From Methylomicrobium lacus LW14 (GTDB lineage: Bacteria; Pseudomonadota; Gammaproteobacteria; Methylococcales; Methylomonadaceae), in NCBI RefSeq assembly GCF_000527095.1, contig NZ_AZUN01000001.1, positions 1,302,001-1,366,000 on the forward strand: 64,000 bases of DNA. Direction: 5' to 3'. This document shows, one piece after another, positions 1 to 11,103 of this stretch. A program made the position numbers and the translations under genes. How positions within the stretch are numbered: the stretch's first letter is position 1; each line of letters starts with the position of its first letter. A model generated the notes under the pieces. It had not been told where the DNA came from and searched no databases. It saw nothing but the letters and a program-made list of their open reading frames with translations.

Positions 1-726
1 CAGCGCGAGCCGTGGCAGTCGCCGGGCTATCTGCTGAAAAGCTTCATCGAGATCGCGATGTTCAACGAATATTCGAAACAGCCGGCGGGCATCCGCAAGT
101 GGACGCGGCCGATCGACTATTTTTTTGTGCACCGGGTCGGCGATCGGGAACTGCATGAAAGGTTGGCGCGTATGCATATCGCGCAGCTGTCCGAGATTAC
201 CGGCTTGAGCATCAGGCCGGCGGCAACGCAAGCATCGGCCAATCTGCTGATCATTTTTTCGACCGAGATGCGGCTGCGGAACGAATTATTGAACGACTTC
301 GGCATCCACTCGAAATCGCAGCGAGAGAATCTGTTCCGTCATAGCGTTTGTCTGGGGCATTTCGCCCTGGCAGGCGACGCCTCCATCGCGCGGGCGGTCG
401 TGCTCATTCCGGTCGACCGCGCCAACGCACACGCCAAGCTGGTCGATTGCATCGTCGAAGAAATCACCCAGGTGCTTGGGGTACCGAATGATTCCGAGAA
501 GGTGTTTCCCTCGATCTTCAACGACAAGTCGGTCAACACGCTGCTGTCCGGCCTGGATTATCTGCTGCTGAAAATGCTCTACGATCCGCGCATCAAGGCC
601 GGCATGAGCCTCCAACGGGCGGCGCCGGTGTTGAAAACGATTGCCGATGAATTCGAGCGGGACAAGCTGATCGAAACTGCCGAAGCGATGGTCAGAACCG
701 GGAAGTTGTACGAGTTGTTGTATTGA
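1..726 (+). CDS. DUF2927 family protein, 3' part only
   Basis: The reading frame is open from base 1, so the gene begins outside the window and any signal peptide is missing. The first internal Met is at 58, but the upstream residues in the same frame look coding, so 58 is probably not the true start. The visible part has the segments VGDRELHERLARMHIAQLSE, LLIIFSTE and a C-terminal block with KVFPSIFNDKS and YDPRIKAGM, which I recognise as the DUF2927 family of exported proteins. No catalytic function is known to me for the family. The gene ends shortly before a convergent toxin-antitoxin remnant, and no strong terminator is visible between them. Confidence 0.75.
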   Translation, partial: QREPWQSPGYLLKSFIEIAMFNEYSKQPAGIRKWTRPIDYFFVHRVGDRELHERLARMHIAQLSEITGLSIRPAATQASANLLIIFSTEMRLRNELLNDFGIHSKSQRENLFRHSVCLGHFALAGDASIARAVVLIPVDRANAHAKLVDCIVEEITQVLGVPNDSEKVFPSIFNDKSVNTLLSGLDYLLLKMLYDPRIKAGMSLQRAAPVLKTIADEFERDKLIETAEAMVRTGKLYELLY

Positions 727-783
727 GGCGGCACAGCGAGCAGGCTGTAATTATTTTTATCTGCCCTATTTACCCCGCAACCA

Positions 784-1116
784 TCAATACGCCAATTGTT
801 CCAGCGTAATCCCCAATGCATCGGCCGCTTTTTGCAGGGTTGGCTTGCGCGGTCGCTTGGCCGCTTCAATTTGCGCGTAACCGGCTTGGGTTATACCCAT
901 GCGTTCGGCCATTCCGGCCTGAGTTAAATTCATATATTCGCGCCAGGCCTGCAATAGGCTGACCTCGTCCATAATGTGTCTGCCGACAACCGCATTGGGA
1001 ATGGGGCCGGGAACAGTGATTCCCTGCAACTTAACGAAATCGGCATAGGGTAGGACAACAAACGCCGGTTTACCGTCGCTGCCGAGAATGGTTTGATAAT
1101 TAGTATGACCGTTCAT
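784..1116 (-). CDS. Xre-family helix-turn-helix antitoxin
   Basis: A 110-residue protein with an N-terminal segment of about 45 residues (GKPAFVVLPYADFVKL) and a C-terminal Cro/C1-type helix-turn-helix at about residues 50-108 (LTQAGMAERMGITQAGYAQI). This is the usual layout of HigA/RelB-like antitoxins partnered with RelE/ParE toxins. Its start codon lies inside the 3' end of the upstream toxin frame (17-bp overlap), so the pair was probably translated together, toxin first. The partner is frameshifted, which leaves the antitoxin as an orphan. It probably binds its own promoter region, as such antitoxins usually do. Confidence 0.8.
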   Translation of the reverse strand: MNGHTNYQTILGSDGKPAFVVLPYADFVKLQGITVPGPIPNAVVGRHIMDEVSLLQAWREYMNLTQAGMAERMGITQAGYAQIEAAKRPRKPTLQKAADALGITLEQLAY

Positions 1117-1356
1117 CGCGTTTTTTCACCTCTTCAATGCTAATAATCCGAACATCGCCGTCAAATTCGAAGAGCACCCGATAATTGCCAACCCTCAATC
1201 GATAGCTGTAATCGTGATTGATCAGTTTTTTAACGTTTTGACAAGCCGGGAAATCGGTTAACGCCTGCGCTTCGGTATAATGCGCCGGCGCACGGCAACC
1301 TCCTTGATTCTAGCAAGTTGTTTCAAGGCCTTAGGCTTCCAGGTTATCGAGTTCAT
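1100..1356 (-). pseudogene. RelE/ParE-type toxin, frameshifted
   Basis: The minus strand from 1356 encodes MNSITWKPKALKQLARIKE and continues to about VAVRRR, then runs into a stop. The one-base-shifted frame resumes with HYTEAQALTDFPACQNVKKL, then RLRVGNYRVLFEFDGD and ends ISIEEVKKRDERSY at 1100. Joined, these give a normal RelE/HigB-like mRNA interferase of about 85 residues with the family's LRVGNYRVLFE core. The break lies around 1283-1292 in a GC-rich run, and adding one G would restore the frame. It therefore looks like a one-base deletion or a sequencing error. The antitoxin downstream is intact. Confidence 0.7.
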
Positions 1357-1460
1357 CCACTCCTAATATAAGTCTTTTATAAGTATTGTCAATCACCATA
1401 GTAAGTCTGGTACATCGCGAGAGGAAAACGGCACCCCGGAAAACATTTCCAGCTGTCATA

Positions 1461-1492
1461 AAAAAGGCCGGAGAGACTCCGGCCTTTTTTGA
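1461..1492 (-). terminator. rho-independent terminator after htpG
   Basis: The stem AAGGCCGGAG / CTCCGGCCTT has a very short loop and is flanked by A and T runs, so it can work in both directions. It sits 11 bases past the htpG stop codon. Confidence 0.85.
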
Positions 1493-1502
1493 TCCTTCTC
1501 TA

Positions 1503-3434
1503 TTAGTGCAGCAGCCCCTGCAACAAGCCGTTTAGCTTGTGCACGAACGCGGACGGATCGTCGAGCTGGCCGCCTTCGGCCAGGATAGCCTGGTCGAACA
1601 GGATATGCGTCAAATCGGCGAAGCGCGTATCGTCCTGCTCGGCTTTCAGCCGTAGTACCAAAGCATGATCGGGGTTGATTTCGAAGATCGGCTTCTTGCC
1701 GAAGCTCATATTTTGGCCGGCCTCCTTCATGATCCGCTCCATGTTCAAGCTCATGCCGTAAACGTCCGAGACCAGGCAGGCCGGGGATTCGGTCAGGCGG
1801 TGGCTGAGCCGCACTTCGCTGACTTTGTCGGCCAGTACGTCCTTGATCTGGGTCAACACCGATTCGAAATCCTTGCTAATTTCTTCCTGATGCTGCTTCT
1901 CTTCCCCGTCATCCAGTTTGCCTAAATCCAGCTGGCCTTTGGCGACCGATTGCAGATGCTTGCCGTCGAATTCGTCGAGGCTTGAGACCAGCCATTCGTC
2001 GACGCGGTCGGACAACAGCAGCACTTCGATGTCTTTCTTGCGGAAGATTTCCAGATGCGGGCTGTTCTTTGCGGCCGCGTAGCTGTCCGCGGTCACGTAG
2101 TAGATATGCTCCTGGCCTTCCTTCATCCGGCTGACATAATCTTCCAGGCTGACCGCTTGTTTGTCGCTGTCGCCCTGCGTCGAGGCGAAGCGCAGCAGCT
2201 TGGCGATGCGTTCCTTGTTCGCCTGATCCTCGATCGGGCCTTCCTTGATCACCGCACCGAACTCGGTCCAGAATTTTTCGTATTTTTCCGGCTCGTTCTT
2301 CGCCACGCCTTCCAGCATGCCGAGCACCTTCTTGACCGCGCCGGATTTGATCGTGCTGATCTGCTTGCTTTGTTGCAGAATTTCACGCGAGACGTTCAGC
2401 GGCAGCGAATTCGCGTCGATTACGCCCTTGATGAAGCGCAGATAGCGCGGCATCAATTGTTCGGCGTCATCGGTGATGAAGACCTTGCGGATGTACAGCT
2501 TGACGCCATGCTTGTTGTCCCGGTCCCACAGGTCGAACGGCGCGCGCGACGGTACGTACAACAACAAAGTATATTCATTCGTGCCCTCGACCTTGCTGTG
2601 CACATAGGTCAAAGGGTCCTGGAAGTCGTGGCCGACGTGTTTGTAGAACTGGTTGTAATCGTCCTCGCTGATGTCCTGGCGCGACTTGGTCCATAAGGCC
2701 GATGCGCTGTTGACGGTTTCTTCCTCGACTTGCGCGGCCGGCTTTTCGGCCTCTTCATTGCCTTCTTCATCGTAGGAAGGCTGGGCTTCCTTGTCCATCA
2801 CGATCGGCAGGGAGATATGGTCGGAGAATTTCCGGACGATCGAGCGAATGCGGTAGCCGTCCAGGAATTCGCTCTCGGATTCTTTCAGGTGCAGCGTGAT
2901 TTCGGTGCCGCGCGTGGCTTTTTCGACCGATTCGAGCGTATAGTCGCCCTCGCCTGCCGATTCCCAGCGCACGCCTTCGCTCGCCGGCGCGCCGGCCTTG
3001 CGGGTAACCAGAGTCACTTTGTCCGCGACGATGAAGGCCGAATAGAAGCCGACACCGAACTGGCCGATCAGTTCGCTATCCTTGGCTTGGTCGCCGGTCA
3101 AGGCGTCGAAAAACTGCTTGGTGCCGGACTTCGCGATCGTGCCGATATGTTCCTGCACTTCCGCGCGGGTCATGCCGATGCCGTTGTCGATCACCTTGAT
3201 CGTGCGGTTGTCCTGGTCGAATTCGAGGCGGATTTTGAGGTTGCTGTCGCCTTCGTACAGGCTTTCGTCGGACAGGGCCAGAAAGCGCAGCTTGTCGGAC
3301 GCATCGGAGGCATTCGAGATCAGTTCGCGCAGGAAGATTTCCTTGTTGCTGTACAAGGAATGGATCATCAAATGCAACAAATGTTTGACTTCGGTTTCAA
3401 AACCCAGCGTTTGTTTTTTTGCTTCTACTGTCAT
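1503..3434 (-). CDS. htpG: Molecular chaperone HtpG (Hsp90)
   Basis: ATP-dependent cytosolic chaperone that acts as a homodimer. The 643 residues contain the GHKL ATPase signatures in order: [14 protein letters not shown] at about 37-50, DNGIGMT at 83-89 and [11 protein letters not shown] at about 124-134. An acidic linker follows at about 215-245 ([11 protein letters not shown] and following). The middle and C-terminal dimerisation domains are complete. It is about 20 residues longer than the E. coli protein (624 aa), mostly in the linker. It is monocistronic as far as can be seen, with holA upstream on the same strand across a 134-bp gap. I see no clear sigma-32 promoter. Confidence 0.97.
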   Translation of the reverse strand: MTVEAKKQTLGFETEVKHLLHLMIHSLYSNKEIFLRELISNASDASDKLRFLALSDESLYEGDSNLKIRLEFDQDNRTIKVIDNGIGMTRAEVQEHIGTIAKSGTKQFFDALTGDQAKDSELIGQFGVGFYSAFIVADKVTLVTRKAGAPASEGVRWESAGEGDYTLESVEKATRGTEITLHLKESESEFLDGYRIRSIVRKFSDHISLPIVMDKEAQPSYDEEGNEEAEKPAAQVEEETVNSASALWTKSRQDISEDDYNQFYKHVGHDFQDPLTYVHSKVEGTNEYTLLLYVPSRAPFDLWDRDNKHGVKLYIRKVFITDDAEQLMPRYLRFIKGVIDANSLPLNVSREILQQSKQISTIKSGAVKKVLGMLEGVAKNEPEKYEKFWTEFGAVIKEGPIEDQANKERIAKLLRFASTQGDSDKQAVSLEDYVSRMKEGQEHIYYVTADSYAAAKNSPHLEIFRKKDIEVLLLSDRVDEWLVSSLDEFDGKHLQSVAKGQLDLGKLDDGEEKQHQEEISKDFESVLTQIKDVLADKVSEVRLSHRLTESPACLVSDVYGMSLNMERIMKEAGQNMSFGKKPIFEINPDHALVLRLKAEQDDTRFADLTHILFDQAILAEGGQLDDPSAFVHKLNGLLQGLLH

Positions 3435-3568
3435 GTGTGCTCGTTCCGGTTAGAAAGAATGGATGAGCACTGAACTGGGGACCGGGGATTTGTTTTTCAA
3501 GTCCCCTTTCGATAACGCGTGATCGGATGCGGCGATTTTCTGTCCCACCAAGAGGAGGGAGGGATTTC

Positions 3569-4591
3569 CTACTGTTTTAGAGCGGCGACCGAAGTAAACT
3601 GCAAACAAACCTGCAACAAGGTGTGCCAAGGATCGCCCGGCTGTTGCCCCTTGATCTCGCGATCGGCTTTGGCGCTGATGATCAGGATGCGATGCAAGGC
3701 CGCTTCGGTCAACCGATCCAGCGCCTGTGCGACCAGCGCCTTGCGCTTGTCCCAGATTTGCTGGGCCTGCATCGCGGCGTCCCGGTTTTTGCCGGAAGCC
3801 AGATCCTGCTTGAGTTTGCACAGCGTGCGCGCCTCGCGGGTGATCGCCCAGAGCACGACCGGCGCGGCGACATCTTCGTCCTTCAGTCCGGCCAGGATCT
3901 TGGTAATTCTGCCCGGATTGCCGGCCAACAAACTGTCGGCCAATTTGAAAACGTCATAGCGCGAACTGTCCGCGACCGCATCGGCGATCTTGGCGGTATC
4001 CAGGAAGCCTGCGCCGTAGAGGATATAGAGCTTTTCGATTTCCTGGGCGGCGGCCAGCAAGTTGCCTTCGATTCGGGCGGCCAGCAACTTCAAGCCGTCC
4101 TTGTCGGCGCTGATGCCGCGCTGCTGCAAACGCTGTTGCAGCCAGCGCAGCAGATCTTCGCCTTCGAGCGGCCAGACCTGAATGAAGACGCCGACGCGCT
4201 CCAGAGCCTGAAACCAGCGCGTTTTCAGGGAGGCTGACGCGAGCTTACCGGTCGAGATCAACAGCAGGGTATCTTCCGGCAAGCGCTCGCAATAGGCGGT
4301 CAGGACTTTTGCGCCTTCAGTGCCGGGCGCCGCGGAAGGCAGCCTCAGATCGATCACTTTCTTGTCCGCAAACAGCGAGGTCGCATAGGCGGCCGCCGGC
4401 AAGTCATGCCAGGAAAAACCGCTATCCGGCGAAAAAATCTCCCGCTCCAGATAACCGGCTTCCTGGGCCGCCTTGCGAATCGCGTCGGTAATTTCGGCGA
4501 TTTGCTGCGGCTCATCGCCGCTGACCAGATAGACCGGCGCGAGGGGTTTATTGCGTAAATGCTGCGCCGTTTGTTCCGGCTTCAGGCGCAT
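3569..4591 (-). CDS. holA: DNA polymerase III subunit delta
   Basis: Clamp-loader subunit that opens the beta sliding clamp; part of the cytosolic replisome. The 340 residues match the usual length (343 in E. coli). Characteristic segments are LAPVYLVSGDEP near the N terminus, LLISTGKL, LQQRLQQRGI and the AAA-like lid region around RYDVFKLADSLLAGN. It starts 2 bases after lptE ends, and the lptE-holA pair follows leuS on the same strand. The order leuS-lptE-holA is conserved in Enterobacteria, where nadD and rsfS follow; here those two genes lie 52 kb away. Confidence 0.95.
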   Translation of the reverse strand: MRLKPEQTAQHLRNKPLAPVYLVSGDEPQQIAEITDAIRKAAQEAGYLEREIFSPDSGFSWHDLPAAAYATSLFADKKVIDLRLPSAAPGTEGAKVLTAYCERLPEDTLLLISTGKLASASLKTRWFQALERVGVFIQVWPLEGEDLLRWLQQRLQQRGISADKDGLKLLAARIEGNLLAAAQEIEKLYILYGAGFLDTAKIADAVADSSRYDVFKLADSLLAGNPGRITKILAGLKDEDVAAPVVLWAITREARTLCKLKQDLASGKNRDAAMQAQQIWDKRKALVAQALDRLTEAALHRILIISAKADREIKGQQPGDPWHTLLQVCLQFTSVAALKQ

Positions 4592-4593
4592 CG

Positions 4594-5084
4594 TTATTTG
4601 GCGCTCGCCTGAACTTGCGTCTTGGCGCGTTCGAGGATCGTGCGCACGGCCTGCTGGTACATTTCCCGAACGATCACTCTTTCTTCGTTATTTTTCGCGA
4701 GAATGTCCTGCTGGTCATTGAAATATTCACGGATGATCTGAATCGGCTTGCCTGCCGACAACTGGGCATTGCCGGCGCCGACCAGTTGAAAGTCCAGATG
4801 GTAACCCAATTCAAATTCATTGGAGCGGCCGCTAAAATTCAGCGATACGGTCCGGCGCTTGAATTTCTCCTCCACCACCTTGACCTGCAAATCCGCCTCT
4901 TTCGCTTTTTTGACCAAGCGCGCGGATGACAGCTTCAAGACTTCGTCGAAGCCATCGCGCAGGGGGCCCGAGGCCCCTTCCAGATAGATTTTCTTGAATT
5001 TGGCAGTCGTATGACCGGCGCCGCGCAAATGGTAACCGCAGGCGCTCAGCCAACAAGCCAGGAAGATAATGAATAGCTTCTTCA

Positions 5085-5085
<1 letters not shown>
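4594..5085 (-). CDS. lptE: LPS assembly lipoprotein LptE
   Basis: Outer-membrane lipoprotein that plugs the LptD barrel and helps place lipopolysaccharide in the outer leaflet. The N terminus is a lipoprotein signal ending LSAC, with Cys16 as the lipidation site, followed by GYHLRG, a typical LptE start. Length 163 residues is normal. The leuS stop and the lptE start share one base (TAATG), which suggests translational coupling. Confidence 0.93.
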
Positions 5086-7628
<2,543 letters not shown>

Positions 7629-7649
7629 TCATTTTCAGGAGAGGTAAGT

Positions 7650-8135
7650 ATGAATAAAAACAAATGGGTCGCCGCTTATAACGACATCGTGAAGCACCTG
7701 TACGAAACGATGGACGAGGCCCTGCACACGCTCGGCGAAGCACTCGAGATTTCGACCGAAAAAGCCGGAAAAACCAGCGATTTGAGCAAGGAAGACCTGG
7801 ACAAGGTGTCGGGCTACGTCAAACGCGATGTTGAAAGCGCCGCGCACGGCCTGACCGAGAAAAGCGACGATGAATCGCTGTCCGAATGGTTCAAGTTCGA
7901 TATCGAGCTAATCGAAGACTTTACGCTCGACGCGTTCTTGAGCGTCGCGGATAAGACCCGCATCCAGTTGGCCGAGATCGAAGAACACGCGAAGATCCAC
8001 AAATACCAGAGCGGCGAAATCACGATCCCCGGCACCTTCATCTGCGACAACTGCGGCAAGGAAATCGCTTTTAAAGAGACTAGCGAAATTCCGGTATGCC
8101 CGCAATGCAAAGCAACCACATTTGTGCGCATGTAA
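7650..8135 (+). CDS. Zinc-ribbon protein, YbeL/DUF1451 family
   Basis: A 161-residue acidic helical protein with a C-terminal zinc ribbon made of CDNCG (about residues 130-134) and CPQC (about 150-153). This matches the DUF1451 family, whose E. coli member YbeL also sits beside leuS. No biochemical role is established to my knowledge. I chose the ATG at 7650 because a strong AGGAGAGG ribosome site lies just upstream and family members begin near this point; a longer frame to 7521 runs through the leuS promoter region. Conserved neighbourhood supports the family call. Confidence 0.85.
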   Translation: MNKNKWVAAYNDIVKHLYETMDEALHTLGEALEISTEKAGKTSDLSKEDLDKVSGYVKRDVESAAHGLTEKSDDESLSEWFKFDIELIEDFTLDAFLSVADKTRIQLAEIEEHAKIHKYQSGEITIPGTFICDNCGKEIAFKETSEIPVCPQCKATTFVRM

Positions 8136-8143
8136 GTTAAGCG

Positions 8144-8176
8144 AAACCCTTAGCTTTTGTATTATAATAGGGTTTT
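8144..8176 (+). promoter_or_regulatory. -10 box inside a hairpin before parA-like gene
   Basis: A TATAAT hexamer lies at 8163-8168, about 40 bases before the ParA start. It sits in the loop of a possible hairpin, AAACCCT (8144-8150) with AGGGTTT (8169-8175), followed by a short T run. The hairpin may end the upstream zinc-ribbon gene while the loop holds the next promoter. No convincing -35 box is visible. Confidence 0.35.
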
Positions 8177-8207
8177 AGCCAGCGGATTTCACGGAGCATA
8201 ACTAAAA

Positions 8208-8990
8208 ATGCGCAGAGTCATTTTCAATCAAAAAGGCGGCGTCGGCAAATCAACGATCACTTGCAATCTTGCCGCCATCAGCGCCGTCGAAGGCAAACGC
8301 ACCTTGGTGATCGACCTCGACGTTCAGGGCAATTCGACGCAATACCTGATGGGTCAAAAGGTCGCCGAAAGCGGAAAAACGCTGGCGCAGTTTTTCAAGG
8401 ACACCCTGAGCCTGTCGCTGTTCGGCGGCGGCTCGGGTTCCGGCCTGGAAAGCTTCATTCATGAAACGCCGTTCCCGAATCTTTACGTGGTGCCTTCGCA
8501 TCCCGAACTGGAGTCCCTGCAAAGCAAACTCGAATCGCGCTTCAAGATTTTCAAGCTGAAGGAAGCGCTGGAAAGTCTGCAAGGATTCGACCAGATCTAT
8601 ATGGACACGCCGCCGGTGTTGAACTTTTACAGCCAGTCGGCGCTGATCGCGGCGGACAAATGCCTGATTCCGTTCGACTGCGACACCTTCTCGCGCGAGT
8701 CGTTGTTGACCCTGATGAACACGATCCGCGAAGTGAAGGCCGATCACAACCAGCATCTCGAAATCGAAGGCATCGTGGTCAACCAGTTCCAGAGACAGGC
8801 GAACCTGCCGCGCCAGCTGGTCGATCAATTGATCGCCGAAGGCTTGCCGGTGCTCGCCGCGATGATTTCGCCTTCGATCAAGGTCCGCGAATCGCACAGC
8901 CAGGCGCAGCCGTTGATCCATTATGTGCCGAGCCACAAACTGACCGAGGAATTCCGGGCGCTGCATTCCGAGATTCACGGGGATTCTTAA
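8208..8990 (+). CDS. Orphan ParA/MinD-family ATPase
   Basis: A 260-residue ParA-like protein with the deviant Walker A motif KGGVGKST at residues 9-16, a Walker A' motif around VIDLDVQGNST and the switch segment YMDTPPVLNF. These mark a dimerising ATPase that positions cargo on the nucleoid or membrane. No ParB or cognate centromere is visible next to it, and the neighbours are housekeeping genes, so it is probably a chromosomal orphan ParA rather than a partition operon. Cargo cannot be told from the sequence. Confidence 0.85.
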   Translation: MRRVIFNQKGGVGKSTITCNLAAISAVEGKRTLVIDLDVQGNSTQYLMGQKVAESGKTLAQFFKDTLSLSLFGGGSGSGLESFIHETPFPNLYVVPSHPELESLQSKLESRFKIFKLKEALESLQGFDQIYMDTPPVLNFYSQSALIAADKCLIPFDCDTFSRESLLTLMNTIREVKADHNQHLEIEGIVVNQFQRQANLPRQLVDQLIAEGLPVLAAMISPSIKVRESHSQAQPLIHYVPSHKLTEEFRALHSEIHGDS

Positions 8991-9003
8991 TTCCCCATCC
9001 GTC

Positions 9004-9034
9004 GCGGGCCGGGATTTAAATCCCGCCTGCCCGC
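9004..9034. repeat. Nested palindrome after orphan parA
   Basis: A perfect 16-bp palindrome CGGGATTTAAATCCCG at 9010-9025 is nested inside GCGGGC and GCCCGC arms. It could fold as a terminator-like hairpin without a T run, or be a REP-like element. The rest of 8991-9244 holds no gene that I can support. Confidence 0.5.
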
Positions 9035-9244
9035 TTCACCCTCAATACAAGCCGTAGGCCTTCGCTGCGCGGATTGTCTCAGCCGGCCGCGATCGTTTTC
9101 AACGCCCCAGCACCCCAGCCGCAGGCTCGTCTTCGCCTTCAGACGCGGATCATCCTCAGCGTCAGCTAATCCAGACCGCACAGAGTAAAAATATTCTGTA
9201 CAATACCGGCGCCTAAACCCCAGCCTGGAAACTCAGTCACCTCT

Positions 9245-10822
9245 ATGAAGAATCTCATCGCAGAACGCCTCACGCCCTGGCAGCTGCCCGTACTGTCCGG
9301 CATTTTGATCGGCACCAGTTACATCCCGTTCCCGCCCTGGGCCGCGCTGTTTTGTTTCGTGCCGTTGTGGCTGTTCTGGAACCGGCAAACCCGGCTCAAA
9401 CATGTTTTCCTCGGCGGCTTGCTGACTTCGTTCGTCTTCACGCTGATCGGCTTCAACTGGGTCACCTATACGCTGCACGAATTCGCGCATCTGCCCTGGC
9501 CCCTGGCCGTCGTCGGCATGATCCTGTATGCCTTGCTCGCACATTTGTTCGTGCCGCTTGCGGGGATGCTCTGGTTTTGGGGCAGAAGCCGGTTTGCCTG
9601 GAACGACAGACTTTCGCTCGCGCTGATGGCGATGATCACGGTGCTGTGCGAGGCCTACTCGCTGACCCTGTTCGACTGGAATTTCGGTTATTCATGGTAC
9701 GGCGCGGGCGCGCCGATTTTTCATTGGGCCGAAATCATCGGCTTCAAGGGGATCAGCGCGCTGACGCTGCTCGCGAACCTGCCGCTGTATTGGGCCTGGG
9801 TGCGGCGCCGGGAGATTCGCGGCAAGATGCTGCTGGCATCGGTCAGCGTGGTGTTTGCGCTGCTGAATTTCGGCGGCTTGTGGCTGAAAAATCGCCTCCC
9901 GGAGCCCGATGCGTCGCTCAATGCGCTGCTGGTGCAGGCCAGCATCGAAAACTCGGAAAAGCTGGCCGCCGAACTCGGCAAGGGCTTTCGCCAGGAAATT
10001 TTCAAACGCTACATCACGTTGACCGATCAGGCGCTGGAAGCGCATAAGGACAAAAAGATCGATATGGCTTTATGGCCGGAGACCGCGTTTCCGGCGATCC
10101 TCGGACCCGAATTCATCGATCAGGAGTACCCGTCCGCGTTGCGAGCATACCTACATGAACGGCAGTTGCCCTTGATTACCGGCGCTTACGGCTATGACCT
10201 ACTCAAGCGGCTGCCGACCAATTCGCTGTTCGTGCTGGACAAGGACGGCGAACTGTTGCCGGCGCATTACAGCAAGACGATATTGCTCGCGTTCGGCGAA
10301 TACATTCCGGGCGAGGAAACGTTTCCGCAAATCCGGCAATGGCTGCCCGAAACCGGGCAGTTTGCGCGCGGCAAGGGCCCCAGCGAATTATTGACTTGGA
10401 ACGGCTTCAAGATCGGCGCGCAAATCTGCTACGAAAGCCTGTTCCCCGAATTTTCGCGCGAACTGGCCGGCCACGGCGCGGAGTTTATCGTGAATGCGAC
10501 GAACGATTCCTGGTACGGCGCCTGGCAGGAGCCTTATCAGCATATGTACATGACGATGGCGCGCGGCGTCGAATTCCGGATTCCGGTGCTGCGGGTCACC
10601 AATACCGGCATTTCGACCGTCTCGCTGGCTTCGGGCGAGATTCTCGAGCGTTCGCCGATCTATCGTCCGTGGAGCGGCTTGTATGAAGTCCGTTACCGGA
10701 AAAATCCCGAGCCGACCTTTTATCAACGGGGGTTTTGGCTGGTCCCTGTCCTGCTCTGGTCGTCGCTAGCGGTCTTGTTGGTCGTGGGCTGGTTTTCCAG
10801 GAACAGACATCCTGACCGGTAA
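9245..10822 (+). CDS. lnt: Apolipoprotein N-acyltransferase
   Basis: Inner-membrane enzyme that adds the third acyl chain to the N-terminal Cys of lipoproteins, the last step of lipoprotein maturation. The N-terminal half has about six hydrophobic helices and the C-terminal half is a periplasmic nitrilase-like domain. The catalytic triad residues are visible as Glu in LWPETAFP (about 279), Lys in HYSKTIL (about 343) and Cys in GAQICYESLF (about 394). Length 525 is typical (512 in E. coli). It is not next to ybeX (corC) here, unlike in many relatives. Confidence 0.96.
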   Translation: MKNLIAERLTPWQLPVLSGILIGTSYIPFPPWAALFCFVPLWLFWNRQTRLKHVFLGGLLTSFVFTLIGFNWVTYTLHEFAHLPWPLAVVGMILYALLAHLFVPLAGMLWFWGRSRFAWNDRLSLALMAMITVLCEAYSLTLFDWNFGYSWYGAGAPIFHWAEIIGFKGISALTLLANLPLYWAWVRRREIRGKMLLASVSVVFALLNFGGLWLKNRLPEPDASLNALLVQASIENSEKLAAELGKGFRQEIFKRYITLTDQALEAHKDKKIDMALWPETAFPAILGPEFIDQEYPSALRAYLHERQLPLITGAYGYDLLKRLPTNSLFVLDKDGELLPAHYSKTILLAFGEYIPGEETFPQIRQWLPETGQFARGKGPSELLTWNGFKIGAQICYESLFPEFSRELAGHGAEFIVNATNDSWYGAWQEPYQHMYMTMARGVEFRIPVLRVTNTGISTVSLASGEILERSPIYRPWSGLYEVRYRKNPEPTFYQRGFWLVPVLLWSSLAVLLVVGWFSRNRHPDR

Positions 10823-10833
10823 AACCGGCAGGC

Positions 10834-11103
10834 TTAGATGATATCGAAAGCCGTGTAAGACAATTCCGGTTCGAGCTCGGTCACCTCGATGCTGTCCACA
10901 CGCGCGGTGACCGGGCCCTTGCTGCACCATTTGACGAATTTATCGATCATCAGATGCTCGGCCTCGGCATAGATTTCGACCCGGCCGTCCGGTAGATTCC
11001 GCACGGTACCGAGGATCGCCAGATGCTTGGCCTTGTTCTGAGTAAAAAGCCTGAAATAAACACCCTGCACGCGGCCGGAAACCACGATTTTTACTCTGCG
11101 CAT
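10834..11103 (-). CDS. acyP: Acylphosphatase
   Basis: Small enzyme that hydrolyses acyl phosphates. The signature GRVQGVYFR at residues 10-18 carries the phosphate-binding Arg18, and Asn36 in TVRNLPDGRVE is the second catalytic residue. I prefer the ATG at 11103 (89 residues) over a TTG at 11121, because GGAG lies upstream of the ATG and this gives the usual family length. It overlaps the end of rlmKL by 13 bases and is probably co-transcribed with it. Confidence 0.92.
   Translation of the reverse strand: MRRVKIVVSGRVQGVYFRLFTQNKAKHLAILGTVRNLPDGRVEIYAEAEHLMIDKFVKWCSKGPVTARVDSIEVTELEPELSYTAFDII

Noticed and set aside
2055..2696. Long frame opposite htpG
   Set aside because: It is an antisense shadow of a strongly conserved gene and its translation is rich in Arg/Val/Asp without any recognisable motif. 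The same applies to the long antisense frames at 5163-6839, 11379-12998 and 38132-39241.
8208..8990. Plasmid or chromosome partition locus
   Set aside because: No ParB gene, parS-like repeats or replication gene accompany the ParA, and the neighbours are core chromosomal genes.
8987..9181. Minus-strand frame between the orphan parA and lnt
   Set aside because: It crosses the palindrome at 9004-9034, has no ribosome site and reads as low-complexity Arg/Gly-rich sequence.
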